Positions 56,098-64,000 of a stretch of DNA of 64,000 bases are shown one piece after another (within the stretch, counting starts at the first letter, position 1; every line of letters begins with the position of its first letter). Under the pieces are notes generated by a model. The model saw only the letters and a program-made list of their open reading frames with translations. It ran no database searches and was not told the origin of the DNA. The stretch comes from Pseudomonadota bacterium (lineage in GTDB: Bacteria > Pseudomonadota > Gammaproteobacteria > Burkholderiales > Burkholderiaceae_C). The stretch covers positions 36,650-100,649 of the forward strand of contig JAJZVU010000010.1 in NCBI GenBank assembly GCA_021845505.1. Direction: 5' to 3'. The translations under genes were made by a program, and so were the position numbers.

Positions 56098-56106
56098 TAC
56101 AGCAGG

Positions 56107-58101
56107 TCAGCTCCCGCCCAGCAGCACGTCCTCGGCGAGCGCCAGCTGCTGCTGCGATCCCGACAGCACCAGGGTGTCGCCCTCGGCCAGCAGCAGTTCG
56201 CCGTCGGGCTGCAGCACATGGCCGTCGGCGCGCCGCACCTGCAGCACCCGCGCGCCCTGCAACGGCAGGCGCTGCAGCACCTGGCCGATGGAATGCGAGC
56301 CGGCGGGCAGGCTCAGGGTGCGCAGCCGGGGCTGCTCGGCCTGCTCCAGGCTGCCCGCCGGGTCGTCGAAGCCGCGGAAGAAGTCGCGCAGCAGGCCGTA
56401 GCGTTGCTCGCGCGCCTCGCGCAGTCGCGACACCACCCGCGGCAGCGGCACGCCGACGATGGCCAGCGCGTGCGAGGCCAGCATCAGCGAGCCCTCGAGC
56501 ACCTCGGGGACGACCTCGGTCGCGCCGGCGGCGCGCAGTTCGTCCAGCGCCGCGTCGTCGTGGGTGCGCACCACCACCGGCAGCCGCGGCGCATGGCGGT
56601 GCACCAGGTCGAGCACGCGCAGCGCCGAGCGCTTGTCGACATAGGTGATGGCCAGGCAGCTGGCGCGCGCCAGCCCCGCCGCCTGCAGGCTGTGCAGCCG
56701 CGTGGCGTCGCCATAGACCACGTTGCGCCCGCCGGCCGCGCTGCGCGCGACGCGTTCGGGGTCGAGGTCGAGCGCGACATAGGCCACGCCTTCGTCGTGC
56801 AGCAGCCGCGCCAGGTTCTGGCCGCAGCGGCCGAAGCCGCAGATCACCACATGGCGCTGGGTGCCGATGGTCTTGCGCGCGATGTCGGTCAGTTGCAGCG
56901 ACGCGCGCATCCATTCGCTGGCCACCAGCTTGAGCACCAGCGAGTCGATGTGCTGGGCGAGCAGCGGCGCCGCCAGCATCGACAGCACCAGCGCCGCCAG
57001 CAGCGGACTGAACACCTGCGGCGGCAGCAGCCGGTAGGCCGCCGCGGTGTTGAGCAGCACGATGCCGAATTCCCCCGCCGGCCCCAGCCACAGCGCGGTG
57101 CGCAGCGCGACCCCCGGGGCCGTGCCGCGCAGCCTCTCGATGGCCGCCACCAGCGCGACCTTGCACAGCAGGGCCAGCAGCGCCAGTCCCAGCACCAGCC
57201 ACCAGCTGCGCAGCACGTAGCGCCAGTCGAGCAGCATGCCGATGGTGATGAAGAACAACCCCAGCAGCACGTCGCGGAAGGGCCGGATGTCCGACTCGAC
57301 CTGGTGGCGGAACTCGGTTTCGGCGATCAGCATGCCGGCGAGGAACGCCCCCAGGGTGAGCGACAGCCCGGCCAGCTCGGTCAGCCAGGCCAGCCCGAGG
57401 GTGATCAGCAGCATGTTCAGCATGAACAGCTCGTCGGAGCGACGACGCACCACCAGGCGCAGCCACGGCCGCAGCAGCCTGCCGCCAGCCAGCAGGATGA
57501 ACGCCAGCACCAGCACCGCCTTGACGGCCGCCAGCAGCAGCGTGCGGCCCGCGGCAGCGCCCGGCGCGGCCAGCGCCGGGATCAGCACCAGCAGCGGCAC
57601 GACGGCCAGGTCCTGGAACAGCAGCACCCCGACGATGTGCCGGCCGTGCTCGCTTTCCAGCTCCAGGCGGTCCGACAGCAGCTTGAGCACCATCGCGGTC
57701 GACGACATCGCCAGCACCCCGCCGGCGACGATGCCGTAGGCCAGCGGGCGGGCCCACCAGCGCGGGGCCAGCCAGCCCAGCAGCAGGCTGCCGGCCAGCG
57801 CCAGCACCATCGCCGCCGCCACCTGCGCCGCGCCCAGGCCCAGCACCAGGCTGCGCATCGCCCTCAGCCTGGCCAGGCTGAACTCCAGGCCGATGCTGAA
57901 CATCAGGAACACCACGCCGAATTCGGCCAGTTGCTGCACCACCCGCGGGTTGCTCGACAGGCCGATTCCCAGCGCGTGGGGGCCGATCAGCGCCCCGGCG
58001 GCCAGGTAGCCGAGCATCGCCGGCATCTGCCACAGGCGGAACAGCACCACCCCGACGACGGCGGCAACCAGCAGCAGGAGGGTGATGTCGAGACCGTGCA
58101 T
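56107..58101 (-). CDS. Kef-type monovalent cation:proton antiporter (CPA2 family)
   Basis: A 664-residue membrane protein. About twelve N-terminal helices (residues 1-380) include LGYLAAGALIGPHALGIG and VFLMFSIGLEFSL, typical of KefB/KefC/YbaL carriers. A Rossmann-type RCK/TrkA-N domain follows (HVVICGFGRCGQNLARLL at about 410), and a TrkA-C domain ends the protein. It exports K+ or Na+ in exchange for protons and is likely gated by nucleotides or thiols through the RCK domain. ATG 58101 starts directly at the first helix; a longer in-frame frame upstream is Arg-rich and rejected. Confidence 0.92.
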   Translation of the reverse strand: MHGLDITLLLLVAAVVGVVLFRLWQMPAMLGYLAAGALIGPHALGIGLSSNPRVVQQLAEFGVVFLMFSIGLEFSLARLRAMRSLVLGLGAAQVAAAMVLALAGSLLLGWLAPRWWARPLAYGIVAGGVLAMSSTAMVLKLLSDRLELESEHGRHIVGVLLFQDLAVVPLLVLIPALAAPGAAAGRTLLLAAVKAVLVLAFILLAGGRLLRPWLRLVVRRRSDELFMLNMLLITLGLAWLTELAGLSLTLGAFLAGMLIAETEFRHQVESDIRPFRDVLLGLFFITIGMLLDWRYVLRSWWLVLGLALLALLCKVALVAAIERLRGTAPGVALRTALWLGPAGEFGIVLLNTAAAYRLLPPQVFSPLLAALVLSMLAAPLLAQHIDSLVLKLVASEWMRASLQLTDIARKTIGTQRHVVICGFGRCGQNLARLLHDEGVAYVALDLDPERVARSAAGGRNVVYGDATRLHSLQAAGLARASCLAITYVDKRSALRVLDLVHRHAPRLPVVVRTHDDAALDELRAAGATEVVPEVLEGSLMLASHALAIVGVPLPRVVSRLREAREQRYGLLRDFFRGFDDPAGSLEQAEQPRLRTLSLPAGSHSIGQVLQRLPLQGARVLQVRRADGHVLQPDGELLLAEGDTLVLSGSQQQLALAEDVLLGGS

Positions 58102-58216
58102 GGCCGAAGGCAAGGCGAAGGACTTCGCGTACCCCCGCGCGCGCCGCAAGCCGCCGACGCGACGACTGCGCAGCCGGGCGCCGCGGTCCGGCACAGCATA
58201 AGCGATCGCTCCGGGC

Positions 58217-59452
58217 TCAGGGCCGGGCGGCGCTTAATCCGGCAAAAAAGCCCCGGTAAGCCACCAGGTAGGCGCCCTGGAACAGCGCGGCGACCAGGAA
58301 CGGCGCGACCAGCCAGCCGCGCGCCAGCATCAGCCCCGACAGGGCCGGGCCGATGGCCCGCGGCAGCATCACCGAGACGTTGTTCACGGTCGCCGCCAGG
58401 CCGCGGCGGCGCTCGTCGGTGAGGCCGACGACCAGCGCCTGGCGCACACCGACCGTGCCGCGGTTGAAGGCCGAGCGCACCGCCCAGGCGATGGCCGCCA
58501 GCGCGAACCAGGGACTGAGCGGAGTCAGCAGCAACAGCGCCAGCCCGGCGGCGCGCATGTACACCACCGCGTCGACCAGCCCGACGCGCTGCGACAGCCG
58601 GCGTGCCAGTTGCGCCCCCAGCGCGGCGCAGACAAAACCCGCCGCCAGCGCGGGACCGATGCTCGCCGGGCCGTGGCCGAAGCGCAGCGCGTACCAGTAC
58701 GCCATCCACGGAGCGACCAGGCCGATGCCCATGCCGTTCAGGCTGTTGGCGATGGCCAGCCGCAGCAGCAGGCGGTTCTGCTGGGCCGCGGGCGGATCGG
58801 CCGCGGCGGCGACGCCACGCTGCGCGGACGCAGCGACGGCGACCGGCGCGGCGCCCTCGCGGGCGCGCCACAGCAGGCTCAATCCGACCAGCGAGCCCAG
58901 CAGCGGCAGGACGAACAGCGGGCGAAACGCCAGCGCACCCGGCAACTCGTTGCGCCAGGCTGCAGGCAGCGCGCCGAGCAGCGCGCCCAGCGCCATGCCG
59001 CCGAATCCCAGCGCGGCGTTCAGGCTGAACACCCGGGCGCGCTGCGCCGGCGGCAGATCCTGCGCCAGCCAGGCCTGCTCGAGCGGCCCGAAGGGGCCCG
59101 CCGAACCGTTGGCGCCGCGCCCGAAGCCGCCGAGCAGCGCGCCCGCGGTGAGCACCCACGGGCTCGAGCTGAGCAGCGCCAGCGTCGAGCTGAACAGCAC
59201 GACGACTTCGTAGCCGAGCAGGAAGCGCCTGCGCCCCAGACGGTCGCTGGCCGGTCCGACCAGCAGGGTCAGCAGCACGGCCACCAACAGCGCCCCGGAC
59301 AACAGCGCGCCGATGCGCGCGGCACCCCATCCCAGGGCGTGCAGGTACAGCGTGAAACCGACGACCAGCGCGCCCTGGCCGATGGAGCGCGCGAAGCGCA
59401 CCGCCATGAGCAGCGGCACGACACGCGGCCAGCGGCCAGTGCCGCGGTCCAT
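58217..59452 (-). CDS. MFS transporter
   Basis: A 411-residue major facilitator with twelve predicted helices. LLVGPASDRLGRRRFLLGYE is the conserved A-type motif between helices 2 and 3. Its start codon overlaps the stop of the upstream thioredoxin-like gene (ATGA), so both are likely expressed together. Substrate not determinable. Confidence 0.87.
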   Translation of the reverse strand: MDRGTGRWPRVVPLLMAVRFARSIGQGALVVGFTLYLHALGWGAARIGALLSGALLVAVLLTLLVGPASDRLGRRRFLLGYEVVVLFSSTLALLSSSPWVLTAGALLGGFGRGANGSAGPFGPLEQAWLAQDLPPAQRARVFSLNAALGFGGMALGALLGALPAAWRNELPGALAFRPLFVLPLLGSLVGLSLLWRAREGAAPVAVAASAQRGVAAAADPPAAQQNRLLLRLAIANSLNGMGIGLVAPWMAYWYALRFGHGPASIGPALAAGFVCAALGAQLARRLSQRVGLVDAVVYMRAAGLALLLLTPLSPWFALAAIAWAVRSAFNRGTVGVRQALVVGLTDERRRGLAATVNNVSVMLPRAIGPALSGLMLARGWLVAPFLVAALFQGAYLVAYRGFFAGLSAARP

Positions 59453-60054
59453 CAGGAGTGCGCCGAGGTCGCTTGCGCGCGCGCGGGCCCGGGTTGGGCG
59501 ATGTAGTGGCGCAATTGGGCGATCACACTCGGCTGGTCCCAGTCCTGCGGCCCCAGGGTGCGCGCGACCTCGCGCCCCTGCTTGTCGATCAGGATGGTCG
59601 TCGGGGTGCCCAGGATGTCGAGCTGGTCGAGCACCTTGGTCGTCGGATCGACGTAGATCGGCAGGTGATCGATGAAATTATCCTGGTAGAAGCTCTTCAC
59701 CGCGAACAGCCCGCCACGGTCGACCGACAGCGGGACGACCGCGAACTCCTTGCCTCCGAGCAGTTTCTGCAACTTGTTCAGCGTGGGCATTTCGCGCACG
59801 CAGGGCGGGCACCAGGTCGCCCAGATGTTGAGCAGCACCACCTTGCCGCGGAACGCGGCCAGGCTGGTCGGCTGGCCCTTGCCGTCCAGGAACGACAGCG
59901 CGGGGACCGGCCGCGGCGCCGGATAGGGGGTGAAGCGAAAGGCCGCTGCGGCCTCGGCCTGCGGCGCAGCCAGCGCGCCGGCAGCACCTAACGCGAGGCT
60001 GAGCGCCAGCAGGCTCGACAAGCGCCTGCGCGACCCCGAAGGAATGCTGGACAT
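59452..60054 (-). CDS. TlpA-like periplasmic thiol-disulfide protein
   Basis: A 200-residue secreted thioredoxin-fold protein. The signal peptide (SSLLALSLALGAAGALAAPQAEA) is followed by a TlpA domain: GKVVLLNIWATWCPPCVREM holds the WCPPC redox site at about residues 95-99, and GTPTTILIDKQGREV carries the cis-Pro loop. It should reduce disulfides or apo-cytochromes in the periplasm. ATG 60054 is chosen for signal-peptide length. Its stop overlaps the MFS start. TATACT on the coding strand (complement of 60125-60130) may be its -10 box. Confidence 0.9.
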   Translation of the reverse strand: MSSIPSGSRRRLSSLLALSLALGAAGALAAPQAEAAAAFRFTPYPAPRPVPALSFLDGKGQPTSLAAFRGKVVLLNIWATWCPPCVREMPTLNKLQKLLGGKEFAVVPLSVDRGGLFAVKSFYQDNFIDHLPIYVDPTTKVLDQLDILGTPTTILIDKQGREVARTLGPQDWDQPSVIAQLRHYIAQPGPARAQATSAHS

Positions 60055-60151
60055 GCTTCGTCTCCGGCGAAGGTTCGACATCGGCGAGCCCGGCGCGCCA
60101 GGCGCCGACCCCCCCAGGTCTTCCAGTATATAAGGCTTCGGTGATAGATGG

Positions 60152-60171
60152 GCGCCGCGGCCCCGCGGCGC
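60152..60171 (-). terminator. Hairpin after the PBP1A gene
   Basis: GCGCCGCGG-CC-CCGCGGCGC is a perfect 9-bp stem starting 11 bases after the PBP1A stop. There is no T-run, so it may be a processed 3' end or a factor-assisted terminator separating it from the TlpA-like gene. Confidence 0.45.
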
Positions 60172-60181
60172 ACTCCGCGGG

Positions 60182-62746
60182 TCAACGCGTCAGCGAAGGC
60201 AGGATCACGTAGGACGAAGGCCTCGCCGGCAGCGGGGCGGTGCGCGTGGGGTTGGCCGGCGCCTGCGGCGGCGCTGCCGCAGGCGCCGCGGGCGTCGCCG
60301 AGGGGTGCCCGAACAGGCTGCCGAAGCTGAAGCCGGCGGGCTGGACCAGGCTGGCCGCGCTGGGATCGAGCGGCGGGTACTGCTGCAGGAAATAGCCCTC
60401 CACGGCATCGGGCACGGCGTAGCTGCCGATGGAGGCGAACCCGGTGGCCGGATTCACCGGCACCTGCACGACGTCGGGCGGCGGCGCCCAGGGCTGGTCG
60501 GGATCGCCGGCAGCCGCCTGGCGCATGTACTGGATCCAGATCGGCAGCGCCACCGCCGCGCCCTGCTCGCCGCGCCCCAGGCTGCGCGGCTGGTTGTAGC
60601 CCACCCAGGCGATGCCCACACGGTCGTGGTCGTAGCCGTCGAACCAGGCGTCGCGGAAATCCGAGGTGGTGCCGGTCTTGCCCGCCAGGTCCTGGCGCCC
60701 CAGCACCCGGGCCCCGGCACCGGTTCCGCTGCGGATCACCTGCTGCATCATCTGGGTCAGCAGGAAGGCGTTGCCCTGGCTGATGATGCGCGGGGCGTCG
60801 GCGCTGCCCAGCGCCTGCTTCGGAGCCTGGTAGATCACCGCGCCGTGGGCGTCGACGATCTTGTCGACCAGTCGCGGCTGCACCAGGTATCCGCCGTTGG
60901 CGAACACCGAGTAGGCGCGGGCCATTTGCAGCGGCGAGAAGCTGCCGGCACCCAGCACCATCGTCGGGTACGGGGGGATCTGGTCCAGCGGCAGTCCGAA
61001 CTGCGAGGCGTGGTAGCGCGCGTAGGGCACGCCCACCGCCAGCACCACCCGCACCGCGGCGATGTTGTCCGAGCGCGCCAGCGCGACCGCGGCGGGCATC
61101 GGGCCCAGCGAATGCTTTTCGTAGTTGTGGGGCTGCCACAGCGGCTGCCCGGGCCCGGGGTTGATGGCGATCGGCGAGTCGTCGATGATGGTCGTCGGCG
61201 CCAGGCCCTCGGCCACCGCGGCCGAATAGATGAAGGGCTTGAAGCTCGAGCCGGGCTGGCGATAGGCCTGGTTGACGTGGTCGAACTTGTCGTGGATGAA
61301 GTCGAATCCGCCGACCCAGGCCTGCACCGCGCCGGTCTGCGGCTGCAGCGACACGAAGGCAGCCTGCGCGCGCGGCACCTGGGCGATCATCAGGCCGGTC
61401 GCGCCCCGCTCCAGCCGGACGATCGATCCGGGCCCGATCCGCAGCGCCGCGGGCGCGCGCGGCAGCAGGCCCCGGTAGCAGAACTTCAGCCCGGCGCCGC
61501 CGATGGTCTGCACGGTGCCGTCGCGCAGCATCACTTCCACATGGCGCGGCGAGGCCTGCAACACCACCGCCGGCGCCAGCCCCCCCACGTCGTGCATGCG
61601 CCTGAGGGTCCTGGCCGCCAGCTTGAGCAGGTTGCCCGACGCCGGCACGTCGACATGGCCCTCCGGGCCGCGCCAGCCCATGCGCTGGTCATAGGCCAGC
61701 AGGCCGGAGCGCAGCGCGGCATCGGCTGCCGCCTGGTCCTTGTCGACCAGCGTGGTGGTCACCTTGTAGCCGTCGGTGTAGGCCGCCTCGCCGAAGCGCG
61801 CCACCATGATCTGCCGCACCGCCTCGGCGGCGTAGTCGGCGTTCAGGCTGTAGTGCAGCGACCCCTGGCCGGAGACCACGTCCAGCGGCGCCGCCAGCGC
61901 CTGTTCGTACTGCGCGCGGGTGATGTCGTGCAACGCGAGCATGCGCCCCAGTACGTAGTGCTGGCGCCATACCGCCAGTTTCATGCTGCTCTGCGGGTTG
62001 TACGCCGACGGCGCCTGCGGCAGCCCGGCCAGCACCGCCATCTGCGCCAGGCTCAGTTGCTGCAGCGGCTTGCCGTAATACACCTGGGCCGCGGCGGCGA
62101 AGCCGTAGGCGCGCTGCCCCAGGTAGACCTGGTTGATGTAGCGGTCGAGGATCTGCTCCTTGCTCAGGGTGTCCTCGATCTTGTAGGCCAGCAGGGTTTC
62201 GACCAGTTTGCGCAAAGGGGTCTTTTCGGGGGAAAGATAAAAGTCCCTTGCCACCTGCATGGTGATGGTCGAGGCCCCCTGCACCGCGCCACCGGCGCCG
62301 AAATCGGCCAGCGCGGCGCGCGCCACGCCGGCGAAATCGATCGCTCCATGCTCGAAGAACCGGGCATCCTCGGCGGCCAGCACCGCCTGCTTGAGCAACG
62401 GCGGGATCTGGTCGTAATGGATCACCGCCCGCCGCTGCACCCCGAACTCGCCGATCAGCGTGCCGTCGGCGGTATAGACCCGCAACGGCAGGTCCGGCCG
62501 ATAGTCGGTGACATCGTTGAGGTCCGGCAGACGCGGCCACAGCATGACCACGGTCAGCCCGGCGAACAGCGCGCCGGCCACGCCCAGCAGCACCAGTGCG
62601 AGCAGCACCGAGCGCCAGCGCGGCGGCCGCGGCGGCCGCCCCGCGCCGCCGCCAGCATGCGCCGGCGGCTTGCTCGGCGGAGTGGCTGGTCTGGAGGAAG
62701 CGCCGCGGGAGGCGCGCTCAGCGGGCTTGGAACGATCCGTCATCAC
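60182..62746 (-). CDS. mrcA: Penicillin-binding protein 1A (bifunctional class A PBP)
   Basis: An 854-residue bifunctional peptidoglycan synthase. A Pro/Arg-rich cytoplasmic leader precedes one transmembrane segment (about 44-70). The glycosyltransferase domain has AAEDARFFEHGAIDF, QGASTITMQVARDFYL and RYINQVYLGQRAYGF. The transpeptidase domain has the SxxK motif SSFK in RQPGSSFKPFIYSA, the SDN motif in ALARSDNIAAV and the KTGTTSDFRDAWF box. An OB-like insertion lies between the domains. The C-terminal tail is Ala/Pro rich. Start 62746 begins MMTDRSKP; the second Met is equally possible. Confidence 0.95.
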   Translation of the reverse strand: MMTDRSKPAERASRGASSRPATPPSKPPAHAGGGAGRPPRPPRWRSVLLALVLLGVAGALFAGLTVVMLWPRLPDLNDVTDYRPDLPLRVYTADGTLIGEFGVQRRAVIHYDQIPPLLKQAVLAAEDARFFEHGAIDFAGVARAALADFGAGGAVQGASTITMQVARDFYLSPEKTPLRKLVETLLAYKIEDTLSKEQILDRYINQVYLGQRAYGFAAAAQVYYGKPLQQLSLAQMAVLAGLPQAPSAYNPQSSMKLAVWRQHYVLGRMLALHDITRAQYEQALAAPLDVVSGQGSLHYSLNADYAAEAVRQIMVARFGEAAYTDGYKVTTTLVDKDQAAADAALRSGLLAYDQRMGWRGPEGHVDVPASGNLLKLAARTLRRMHDVGGLAPAVVLQASPRHVEVMLRDGTVQTIGGAGLKFCYRGLLPRAPAALRIGPGSIVRLERGATGLMIAQVPRAQAAFVSLQPQTGAVQAWVGGFDFIHDKFDHVNQAYRQPGSSFKPFIYSAAVAEGLAPTTIIDDSPIAINPGPGQPLWQPHNYEKHSLGPMPAAVALARSDNIAAVRVVLAVGVPYARYHASQFGLPLDQIPPYPTMVLGAGSFSPLQMARAYSVFANGGYLVQPRLVDKIVDAHGAVIYQAPKQALGSADAPRIISQGNAFLLTQMMQQVIRSGTGAGARVLGRQDLAGKTGTTSDFRDAWFDGYDHDRVGIAWVGYNQPRSLGRGEQGAAVALPIWIQYMRQAAAGDPDQPWAPPPDVVQVPVNPATGFASIGSYAVPDAVEGYFLQQYPPLDPSAASLVQPAGFSFGSLFGHPSATPAAPAAAPPQAPANPTRTAPLPARPSSYVILPSLTR

Positions 62747-62836
62747 AGCGGCGCATGATAGCCGCCGCCGCAGCAGCGCAGCCGCCTGGAGCGCCGCCCG
62801 GACGCCGCGGCCCGCCGCGACCCGGGTCGCGCAGCG

Positions 62837-63355
62837 TCACCGCTGGCCAGGAGCGCCCACCGGCGGGTAGGGTGGCGGCGCGTAGGCCGGCGGCGCAGCG
62901 TAGGCCGGTGGCGGCGGAGCGTAGCGCGGCGCCGCGTAACCGGGGACCTGCGCTCCCTTGGTGTACATGCACTGCTTGTAGGCGACGTTGTAGGCCTGTT
63001 GCGCGGTCATCTGCTGGCCGTTGTAGCTGCCGGCGCCGCCGGCCGAGCCGGCGAGCAGGCCGACGCCGGCGCCGATTCCCGCGGCGTTGTGGTTGCCGCC
63101 GATCAGCGCCCCGGCGGCCGCGCCGAGCAGCGCTCCGGCGGCACCCGAGACCACGCCCGACTGCGCGGCGCTGCTGCCATAGCCGGCGCTTTGCTGCTGG
63201 GCGAAGGCGCGGCAGGTGGAGTCGATCGCCTGGAACTGCTCGAGGGGCATGCCGGGTGCCGGCATCACCGTCACCGTCGGCCCCATCGGGGCGCTGGCGC
63301 AGCCGGCCAGCGCCCACGCCGAGGCCAGCAGCAGGGGAAGGAGTCGTTTGCGCAT
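62837..63355 (-). CDS. Glycine-zipper lipoprotein
   Basis: A 172-residue lipoprotein; the signal ends in ALAGC with Cys 19. The middle is a glycine zipper (SGAAGALLGAAAGALIGG and following GAGVGLLAGSAGGAG) that may insert into or span membranes. A conserved QAYNVAYKQCMYTKG follows, and the C-terminus is a Pro/Ala/Tyr repeat (APPPPAYAAPPAYAPPP). Such proteins are common outer-membrane-associated lipoproteins with no known activity. Confidence 0.8.
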   Translation of the reverse strand: MRKRLLPLLLASAWALAGCASAPMGPTVTVMPAPGMPLEQFQAIDSTCRAFAQQQSAGYGSSAAQSGVVSGAAGALLGAAAGALIGGNHNAAGIGAGVGLLAGSAGGAGSYNGQQMTAQQAYNVAYKQCMYTKGAQVPGYAAPRYAPPPPAYAAPPAYAPPPYPPVGAPGQR

Positions 63356-63365
63356 GGTTGTCCGC

Positions 63366-63788
63366 TCAAGGATGGGGGGGCGCCCGGGGAGGTTCGGCCG
63401 GCACCGGGGTCCAGCCCTCGGGGCAGTCCGGTACGCTCGGATAGTAGCCGGCGGGGTTCCTGCAGTAATACCAGAACGACGGTGGGGGCGGGCCGAGCGG
63501 CCGCACCTCCACCGGCGGCGGGGCATACGTCGGCCAGGGGGCGTAAGGATACTGCACCACCGGCGGCGGCGCGACGACCACCGGCGGCGGTACCGCGTAC
63601 CACGGGGCCGGCCACCAGCCCGGCCCCCAAGCCGGCCCCCAGGCACCGTAGTAGCCGGGAGCGCCGATGCCGATTCCCACCGACCAGCGCACATGGGCCT
63701 GGGCAGGAGCCGCGGTCGCCGCGGCCAGCGCGACGAACAACGCGACCGCGGCGCTGCGCGACACGCTGGAAGGACCGGTGCGATGCAT
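63366..63788 (-). CDS. Secreted Pro/Tyr/Trp-rich protein of unknown function
   Basis: A 140-residue protein with a signal peptide (AAVALFVALAAATAAPAQA). The mature part is rich in Gly-Trp, Pro and Tyr (WGPAWGPGWWPAPWYAVPP) and ends in the conserved-looking FWYYCRNPAGYYPSVPDCPEGW with two Cys that could form a disulfide. It is likely surface or periplasmic. The 10-base gap to the glycine-zipper gene suggests one transcript. Confidence 0.7.
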   Translation of the reverse strand: MHRTGPSSVSRSAAVALFVALAAATAAPAQAHVRWSVGIGIGAPGYYGAWGPAWGPGWWPAPWYAVPPPVVVAPPPVVQYPYAPWPTYAPPPVEVRPLGPPPPSFWYYCRNPAGYYPSVPDCPEGWTPVPAEPPRAPPHP

Positions 63789-63912
63789 GGGAATGCGACC
63801 TCGGGTTTCACGGCGCGCAGGAACATCCCGCGCGCCTTGCCAGACGATAACGCGCAGCCGCCGGGTTTTGCCGACAGCCGCGACGCCGCCACGCCCGGTC
63901 AGCCGGGCCGGG

Positions 63913-63999
63913 TCAGCGGTCACCGCCGCGCGGCCCCCCGTGGTCGCGCGGGTCGCGACCGGGCGGGCCGCGCCGGTCGGGGCCGCCCGGGCCGTGCGG
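63913..63999 (-). CDS. Possible 3' end of a Gly/Arg/Asp/Pro-rich protein, truncated by the window edge
   Basis: A minus-strand frame with no stop from the window end to a TGA at 63913-63915. The 28 residues visible are highly charged (GPDRRGPPGRDPRDHGGPRG). This could be the disordered tail of a gene beginning beyond the window, or chance in very GC-rich DNA. It reads in the same direction as the two small secreted proteins. Confidence 0.25.
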   Translation of the reverse strand, partial: PHGPGGPDRRGPPGRDPRDHGGPRGGDR

Positions 64000-64000
64000 G

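Overview
The window is high-GC bacterial chromosome, densely packed on both strands, with no rRNA, tRNA, CRISPR array, transposase or phage gene that I can see. The order mreD-mrdA-rodA, queA/tgt, a BPSS1780-type membrane protein, a Puu/HAAT transporter cluster and an XrtA-type exopolysaccharide locus point to a betaproteobacterium of the order Burkholderiales. This is an inference from gene content, and I cannot name the genus.

Region 1 (1-4370): the end of a cell-shape operon (mreD fragment, mrdA/PBP2, rodA, joined by 4-base GTGA overlaps), then a secreted DsrE-like protein. Region 2 (4448-16582): a nine-gene run on the plus strand with all four enzymes of the gamma-glutamylated putrescine pathway (oxidase, hydrolase, ligase, aldehyde dehydrogenase), an APC permease, and a complete five-gene HAAT/Liv ABC transporter inserted between the oxidase and the hydrolase. 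A perfect 13-bp hairpin sits between the binding-protein gene and the first permease gene. Region 3 (16660-26048): housekeeping genes. These are queA, a polysaccharide deacetylase and tgt (queuosine), two tandem LplT-like carriers of which one is fused to an acyltransferase, thpR, a LEA2-like secreted protein, apt and a BPSS1780-like membrane protein.

Region 4 (26064-53897): a large exopolysaccharide locus of the XrtA/PEP-CTERM-associated type. A minus-strand operon (46624 down to 36216) encodes the export lipoprotein, the outer-membrane barrel, an AAA ATPase, the chain-length regulator, a tyrosine autokinase, a GT2, a deacetylase and an O-antigen-ligase/Wzy-like protein. Divergent from it lie the initiating sugar transferase and a TviB/TviC-like pair that should make UDP-GalNAcA. 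A second plus-strand operon (29294-36167) has three GT4 enzymes, a YdcF-like protein, a formyltransferase-like/GINT-propeller fusion and a deacetylase. A flippase and two ATP-grasp ligases complete it. No exosortase gene is present in the window. The most unusual gene is the ATPase, whose C-terminal half resembles a UDP-GlcNAc 2-epimerase that has lost several catalytic motifs.

Region 5 (54071-64000): an AtzH/HpxZ-like protein coupled to a 48-codon ORF, between what looks like a decayed copy of a radical-SAM gene's 3' end and the intact gene; the intact PA0069-family radical SAM gene with a LexA-like box in front; a Kef-type antiporter; an MFS carrier; a TlpA-like thioredoxin; PBP1A; and two small secreted proteins.
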